Program-made: the position numbers and the translations under genes | Assembly (NCBI GenBank): GCA_046734795.1 | Contig: JBKPRX010000008.1 | Coordinates: 1-17,523, forward strand | DNA: 17,523 nt | DNA from: JBKPRX01 sp046734795 | Lineage (GTDB): Bacteria > Actinomycetota > Thermoleophilia > Gaiellales > Gaiellaceae | Direction of reading: 5' to 3' | In this document: positions 13,711 to 17,523 of the stretch, piece by piece | How the letters are laid out: the number at the start of each line of letters is the position of its first letter | How positions within the stretch are numbered: the stretch's first letter is position 1 | Notes under the pieces: model-generated | The model's input: only the letters and a program-made list of their open reading frames with translations | Database searches by the model: none | Told to the model about the DNA's origin: nothing

Positions 13711-15050
13711 GTCTCGGCTCGCAGCTCCAGCGGATCGAACGGAGCTTCCGTCGCGGCAAGTCGCAATCGCCGCTGCTCCGTCAGCATCCGCCGCGTGTCG
13801 ACGATGTCGTTCAGCTGCACGGCGAGCTGCCCGATGCGGTCGGTTGCGGTGAACGTCGAGTTGCTTCGCTCCATCGAGAGCCGCTCCGGGTCGTACGAGA
13901 GCGACTCGCCGCGCGTCTCGAGGATCGTGTAGTCGTCGCCGCGGCGGAGCTCGAGCGTCACCTCGCCGGTCACGACCGCCGCCACCCACCTCTGCAGCGC
14001 GTCACGCAGCATCAACGCCTGCGGCTCGAACCACCGGCCTTCGTAGAGCAGCCGCCCGAGCAGCCGGCCTTCGACGGCGTAGCGGTCGAGCGTGTCCTCG
14101 TTGTGGATCGCCGAGAGCAGCCGTTCGTAGGCGATGTGCAGAAGCGCCATGCCGGGTGCTTCGTAGATGCCGCGGCTCTTCGCCTCGATCACGCGATTCT
14201 CGATCTGGTCGCTCATGCCGAGCCCGTGACGCCCACCGATCTCGTTCGCGCGCCGGATCAGCTCGGCAGGATCCGCGAGCACCTCGCCGTTCAGCGCAAC
14301 CGGCAAGCCGTGCTCGAACCGCACGGAGACGGCTTCCGGCTCGATCGCGACCGCGGCGTCCCAGTGGCGCACGCCCATGATCGGCTCGACGATCTTCATG
14401 CTCGAGTCGAGCCGCTCGAGATCCTTCGCCTCGTGCGTCGACCCGAGCATGTTGGCGTCCGTCGAGTACGCCTTCTCGATCGAGGCTCCGTGCGGCAGAC
14501 CGCGCGACTCGAGCCACTCGCTCATCTCGCGCCGGCCGCCGAGCTCCGACACGAACGCGTCGTCGAGCCACGGCTTGTAGATCCGAAGCGCGGGGTTCGC
14601 GAGCAGGCCGTAGCGATAGAAGCGCTGGATGTCGTTGCCCTTGTACGTCGAGCCGTCGCCCCAGATCTCGACGCCGTGTTCCTGCATCGCGCGCACGAGC
14701 AGCGTGCCCGTGACCGCACGACCGAGCGGCGTCGTGTTGAAGTAGCGCCGCCCTCCGGTCTGGATGTGGAACGCGCCGCACTGTAGTGCGGCAAGACCTT
14801 CGTGGGCGAGCGCCTGCTTGCAATCGACGAGGAACGCTTCCTCCGCTCCGTACTGCTTCGCCTTTGCGGGCAGCGCGTCGATGTCCGGCTCGTCGTACTG
14901 GCCGAGGTCAGCCGTGAACGCGTACGGCAGGGCGCCTTTCTCGCGCATCCAGGCGAGGGCGCAGCAGGTGTCGAGCCCTCCCGAGAACGCGAAGCCAACG
15001 CGCTCGCCGATCGGCAGCGAGCCGAGGATCACGCGGTCGGTAGTGGTCAC
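13707..15050 (-). CDS. argG: argininosuccinate synthase, E. coli-type long form
   Basis: Joins citrulline and aspartate using ATP to form argininosuccinate. The protein has 447 residues, matching the length of the E. coli enzyme and not the roughly 400-residue type found in most bacteria. From memory it aligns with E. coli ArgG almost throughout: the P-loop AFSGGLDTC (21-29), YFNTTPLGRAVTGTLLV (103-119), IWGDGSTYKGNDI (129-141), EKAYSTDANMLGSTHEAKDLE (192-212), GGRHGLGMSDQIENR and EAKSRGIYEAPGMALLHIAYERLL. The GTG at 15050 overlaps the argR stop as GTGA; the family N-terminus (TTxxxILxxLPxGxRxGxAFSGG) fits this start exactly. Its stop overlaps argH. Confidence 0.95.
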   Translation of the reverse strand: MTTTDRVILGSLPIGERVGFAFSGGLDTCCALAWMREKGALPYAFTADLGQYDEPDIDALPAKAKQYGAEEAFLVDCKQALAHEGLAALQCGAFHIQTGGRRYFNTTPLGRAVTGTLLVRAMQEHGVEIWGDGSTYKGNDIQRFYRYGLLANPALRIYKPWLDDAFVSELGGRREMSEWLESRGLPHGASIEKAYSTDANMLGSTHEAKDLERLDSSMKIVEPIMGVRHWDAAVAIEPEAVSVRFEHGLPVALNGEVLADPAELIRRANEIGGRHGLGMSDQIENRVIEAKSRGIYEAPGMALLHIAYERLLSAIHNEDTLDRYAVEGRLLGRLLYEGRWFEPQALMLRDALQRWVAAVVTGEVTLELRRGDDYTILETRGESLSYDPERLSMERSNSTFTATDRIGQLAVQLNDIVDTRRMLTEQRRLRLAATEAPFDPLELRAET

Positions 15051-15502
15051 TCGTCTAGATGGTGCCGGAACTGCTCGAGAAGCTCCGCCGCGGAGACCCC
15101 CTCGCGCGGCGCGACGAAGATCGTGTTCTCGCCGGCGATCGTGCCAGCGACATCGTGCGACGCCGAGTCGATCACGTCGGCGAGGACAGTGGCGTATCCC
15201 GGCGGTGTCTTCACGACGAGCAATTGCCCGGTGGGCTCGGCGGAGAGCGCCCAGCGGCGGAGCGCCGTCGTCAGCTCGTTCAGCCGGTCGAGATCCTGCG
15301 CGTCCGGTAGCGCGTAGACGAGTCGCCCGCTCGCGCCGCGCACCTTTACGAGCCCAAGCTGCGAGATGTCGCGCGAGACGGTCGTCTGCACCGCGTTGTA
15401 GCCGGCTTCGCGAAGCGCCTCGGCGACTTCGTCCTGCGTCGCGAGCTCGCGCTCCTGGACGAGCTTGAGGATCGCGCCTTGCCGCTCGAACTTCGGCGTC
15501 AT
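15047..15502 (-). CDS. argR: arginine repressor
   Basis: The arginine-sensing transcription factor of 151 residues, normal for the ArgR/AhrC family. The N-terminal winged helix-turn-helix (about 4-65) includes ATQDEVAEALREAGYNAVQTTVSRDI, with the recognition helix at TTVSRDI (40-46). The C-terminal oligomerisation and arginine-binding domain (about 90-150) includes GQLLVVKTPPGYATVLADVID and GTIAGENTIFVAP. The family has the near-invariant GDDT at the latter site, where the first Asp contacts arginine; here it reads GENT (residues 124-127), an unusual change. ATG overlaps the argD stop (ATGA). Position inside the operon, between argD and argG, is as in actinobacterial arg operons. It should control this operon, but the operon promoter lies beyond the window. 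Confidence 0.94.
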   Translation of the reverse strand: MTPKFERQGAILKLVQERELATQDEVAEALREAGYNAVQTTVSRDISQLGLVKVRGASGRLVYALPDAQDLDRLNELTTALRRWALSAEPTGQLLVVKTPPGYATVLADVIDSASHDVAGTIAGENTIFVAPREGVSAAELLEQFRHHLDE

Positions 15503-16635
15503 GCCAGCACCTCACGCAGCGTGTCGAGTGCGGTCGCCAGCTCCTCGTCGCTCACCGTCAGCGGCGGCGTCAGGCGCAAGATGGTCTCGCCGGCGGTGAG
15601 AACGAGCAACCCGCGTTCGCGACACGCATCGACGACGGGACCGGCGGGCCGGTCGAGCTCGGCGCCGAGCAGGAGCCCGCGGCCGCGAACCTCGAGCACA
15701 GCAGGAAGCGCTTCGAGCGCGGAGGTGAGCGTCGCGCTCGCCTCGCGCACATGGTCCAGCAGGTCCTCGGTCAGCTCGTCGCAGACGGCGCATGCCGCGG
15801 CGCACGCGACAGCGTTGCCGCCGAACGTGCTCGCGTGGTCGCCGGGCACGAATCCTTCCGGCGCCTCGTCCGAGACAAGCAGCGCGCCGATCGGCAGCCC
15901 GTTCGCGAGCGCCTTTGCGAGCGTCACGGCGTCGGGCTTCACGTCGAACTGCTCGAACGCGAAGAACGTGCCCGTCCGGCCGACGCCGGTCTGCACCTCG
16001 TCGAGGATCAAGACCGCCTCGTGCTCGTCGGCAAGCTCGCGCGCGGCTGCGACGAACTCGACCGACAACGGATAGACGCCGCCCTCTCCTTGCACCGGCT
16101 CGAGCAGGATCGCCGCGGTGTGGTCGTCGACCGACTGCGCGAGCGCATCGACGTCGTCGCGCGGAACGAAGGTCACTCCCGGAACGAGCGGTTCGAACGC
16201 CGCACGCTTCGCCGGTTGACCCGTAACGGACAGCGCCCCGAGCGTCCGTCCATGGAACGAGCCGTCGAGCGCGACGAAGCCGGCGCGCCCGGTGACCTTG
16301 CGCGCCCACTTCAGCGCTGCCTCGTTCGCCTCGGCACCGGAGTTGCAGAAGAAGGCGCTCGCGCCGCCGAACCGCGCTGACAGCTGCGCCGCGAGCGCGA
16401 GCATCGGCTCCGTCCAGTAGAGGTTCGATACGTGCCACAGCCGTTCGAGCTGCGCCTTCGCTGCCGCAAGCGGCGCGGGGTGGCAGTGTCCAAGGCCGAC
16501 CACGGCGATGCCGCCGACGAAGTCGAGGTACCGGTTGCCGTCGGAGTCCTCGACCCACGAGCCGTTGCCACTGACGACGGTGAGGTCTGCGCGGGCGTAG
16601 GTCGGAAGGATCGAGATCGTCGCGAGGGCGGTCAT
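15499..16635 (-). CDS. argD: acetylornithine aminotransferase
   Basis: A PLP-dependent class III aminotransferase that converts N-acetylglutamate semialdehyde to N-acetylornithine, using glutamate as amino donor. It has 378 residues, slightly short for the family. Motifs: YLDFVGGIAVVGLGHCHP (36-53), NSGAEANEAALKWAR (98-112) for the phosphate site, FHGRTLGALSVTGQ (127-140), LLEPVQGEGGV (177-187), ILDEVQTGVGRTG with Asp212, and the PLP lysine Lys241 in TLAKALANGLPIGA. The late arginine for substrate carboxylate is expected near TILRLTPPLTVSDEE. It could also serve in lysine synthesis as succinyl-DAP aminotransferase, as known for E. coli ArgD. ATG overlaps the argB stop, and argF is not found after it. 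Confidence 0.95.
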   Translation of the reverse strand: MTALATISILPTYARADLTVVSGNGSWVEDSDGNRYLDFVGGIAVVGLGHCHPAPLAAAKAQLERLWHVSNLYWTEPMLALAAQLSARFGGASAFFCNSGAEANEAALKWARKVTGRAGFVALDGSFHGRTLGALSVTGQPAKRAAFEPLVPGVTFVPRDDVDALAQSVDDHTAAILLEPVQGEGGVYPLSVEFVAAARELADEHEAVLILDEVQTGVGRTGTFFAFEQFDVKPDAVTLAKALANGLPIGALLVSDEAPEGFVPGDHASTFGGNAVACAAACAVCDELTEDLLDHVREASATLTSALEALPAVLEVRGRGLLLGAELDRPAGPVVDACRERGLLVLTAGETILRLTPPLTVSDEELATALDTLREVLA

Positions 16636-17315
16636 GCGACCACCGCCGTCTCGCCGATCTCTGCATCGACTCCGAGTCGCGCGGCAGCGACAGCAGCGCG
16701 CAGCTTCGGCAGGATGCCGCCCTCGAGGCTCCCGTCCGCAAGGAGCGCCTCTGCGTCTGCTGCATCGATCTCGGACACGACGGCGCCGTCGAGCAGCAGG
16801 CCGGGCACGTCCGTCAGGAACGAGATCCGATCCGCAGCGAGACCGACCGCGAGCGCGGTCGCCATCTCGTCGGCGTTGACGTTGAGCGAGCCCGGTCCGT
16901 CTGCATCGAGCGCAAGTGGGGCGACGACCGGAACGGCGCCTGCGGCGAGCGCGGCCACGAGAGCCGGCGGCGCGGCGGGCGCCGGCTCGCCGACGAGCCC
17001 GAGCTCCGGCACGCGGGTGGCCGTGACGCCGAGCGCGTCGCCGAAGAAGCCGATCGCGCTGGCGCCGAGTGCAGCGACGAGCGACGCGTTCACTTCGGCA
17101 AGGGATTCCCGCACGACCTCGAGCACGGCGGGCGTCGTAACTCGCCGTCCGGCGACGAACTCGACGGCGAGACCGCGTCGCGTCAGCACGGCGCTGATCT
17201 GCGGACCGGCGCCGTGGACGACACAGACCTCGTGCCCTTCCGCGGCATATGCGTGGATCTGCGTCGCGGCACCGCTTGCGGACGAACCGCCGACCTTGGC
17301 GAGGATCCGGCTCAT
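16632..17315 (-). CDS. argB: acetylglutamate kinase, short form
   Basis: Phosphorylates N-acetylglutamate, the second step of the pathway. At 227 residues it is shorter than the usual 255-300. The ATG at 17315 was chosen because it overlaps the argJ stop as ATGA and puts the catalytic-type lysine Lys7 (ILAKVGG) in its normal place. Further motifs are VVHGAGPQI (32-40), GRRVTTPAVLEVV (56-68), NVNADEMATALAVGLAADRISFLTDVPG (145-172) and GGILPKL (199-205), all in family order. The end GVDAEIGETAVVA lacks the longer tail of typical family members, where the product-binding or arginine-inhibition region continues. It also lacks the N-terminal helix that arginine-sensitive hexameric NAGKs carry, so it may be insensitive to arginine. 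A LysZ-like aminoadipate kinase is a less likely alternative given the argJ-argB-argD order. Confidence 0.9.
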   Translation of the reverse strand: MSRILAKVGGSSASGAATQIHAYAAEGHEVCVVHGAGPQISAVLTRRGLAVEFVAGRRVTTPAVLEVVRESLAEVNASLVAALGASAIGFFGDALGVTATRVPELGLVGEPAPAAPPALVAALAAGAVPVVAPLALDADGPGSLNVNADEMATALAVGLAADRISFLTDVPGLLLDGAVVSEIDAADAEALLADGSLEGGILPKLRAAVAAARLGVDAEIGETAVVA

Positions 17316-17523
17316 GTGCGGTACTCCCCGTTGATCCGGATGTAGTCGTAGGAGTAGTCGCACGTCGTGTAGCGCGCGGCGCCCGCGCCGAGGCCGAGAT
17401 CGACCTCGATCGTCAGCTCGTCGTCGGAGACATCCGGCTCGACGTTCGTCGGCACGCCGCGCTCGAGCACGGTCGTGCCGGAGTAGCGGATCGTCAGCAG
17501 ATCCGGATCGAGCTGTGCGTAGC
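17312..17523 (-). CDS. argJ: glutamate N-acetyltransferase / ornithine acetyltransferase, C-terminal end (5' part outside window)
   Basis: The last 69 residues of a protein recognised as ArgJ. The frame reads YAQLDPDLLTIRYSGTTVLE and ends in ARYTTCDYSYDYIRINGEYRT, the characteristic C-terminus of the beta chain. ArgJ moves the acetyl group from acetylornithine to glutamate, closing the acetyl cycle, and in some bacteria also makes N-acetylglutamate from acetyl-CoA. The Thr nucleophile at which the precursor cleaves itself lies outside the window, so monofunctional or bifunctional type cannot be judged. Its TGA (17314-17312) overlaps the argB ATG. argC would be expected just upstream, beyond the window edge. 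Confidence 0.9.
   Translation of the reverse strand, partial: YAQLDPDLLTIRYSGTTVLERGVPTNVEPDVSDDELTIEVDLGLGAGAARYTTCDYSYDYIRINGEYRT

Noticed and set aside
13711..13989. An upstream extension of argH inside argG.
   Set aside because: The family N-terminus (LWxGR) begins at the GTG at 13710; upstream residues match no ArgH feature.

Overview
The window is GC-rich and almost entirely coding. By my count only about 160 of 17,523 bases lie outside genes, and nearly all of those fall in two gaps: 458-579 and 5710-5736. Base composition, GTG starts, gene order and protein style (actinobacterial-type MsmK/UgpC ATPase, a his order starting G-D-C-B, arg genes J-B-D-R-G-H) suggest an actinomycetote, most likely of the Thermoleophilia (Gaiellales/Solirubrobacterales-like). 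This placement is inferred from sequence style and was not checked by a search. I see no rRNA, tRNA, CRISPR array, insertion sequence or prophage gene.

Region 1 (1-4972, + strand) is a carbohydrate uptake operon. It holds the C-terminal end of a sugar-binding protein, two MalF/MalG-type permeases, a GH1 beta-glucosidase and a MalK/MsmK-type ATPase. Together they would import a glucoside or oligosaccharide and hydrolyse it in the cytoplasm. A perfect 16-bp stem with a TTCG loop sits between the binding-protein and first permease genes.

Region 2 (4975-11285) is histidine biosynthesis. hisA points left. Across a 27-bp gap, a gene for a TrpR-related YerC/YecD-type regulator points right and runs directly into hisG, hisD, a fused hisC-hisB gene, hisH, hisF and hisIE. 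All + strand genes here overlap their neighbour. The 27-bp gap contains a near-perfect 16-bp palindrome overlapping a promoter placed for a leaderless mRNA. This is the most interesting structure in the window: an apparent self-contained histidine regulator/operator unit. hisG appears to lack a normal start codon and may begin at CTG within a CTGA overlap.

Region 3 (11282-17523, - strand) is an arginine operon read from right to left: argJ (C-terminal end only), argB, argD, argR, argG, argH, then a GNAT acetyltransferase and a short-chain dehydrogenase. Every junction from argJ to the acetyltransferase is a 4-nt ATGA or GTGA overlap. argF is not between argD and argR, where many actinobacteria carry it. 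The his and arg operons converge so tightly that their stop codons share the palindrome CTAG.

Several biosynthetic enzymes are clearly shorter than family norms (HisD, ArgH, ArgB, HisH), although their visible active-site motifs are kept. ArgG, by contrast, is the full-length E. coli-type form.
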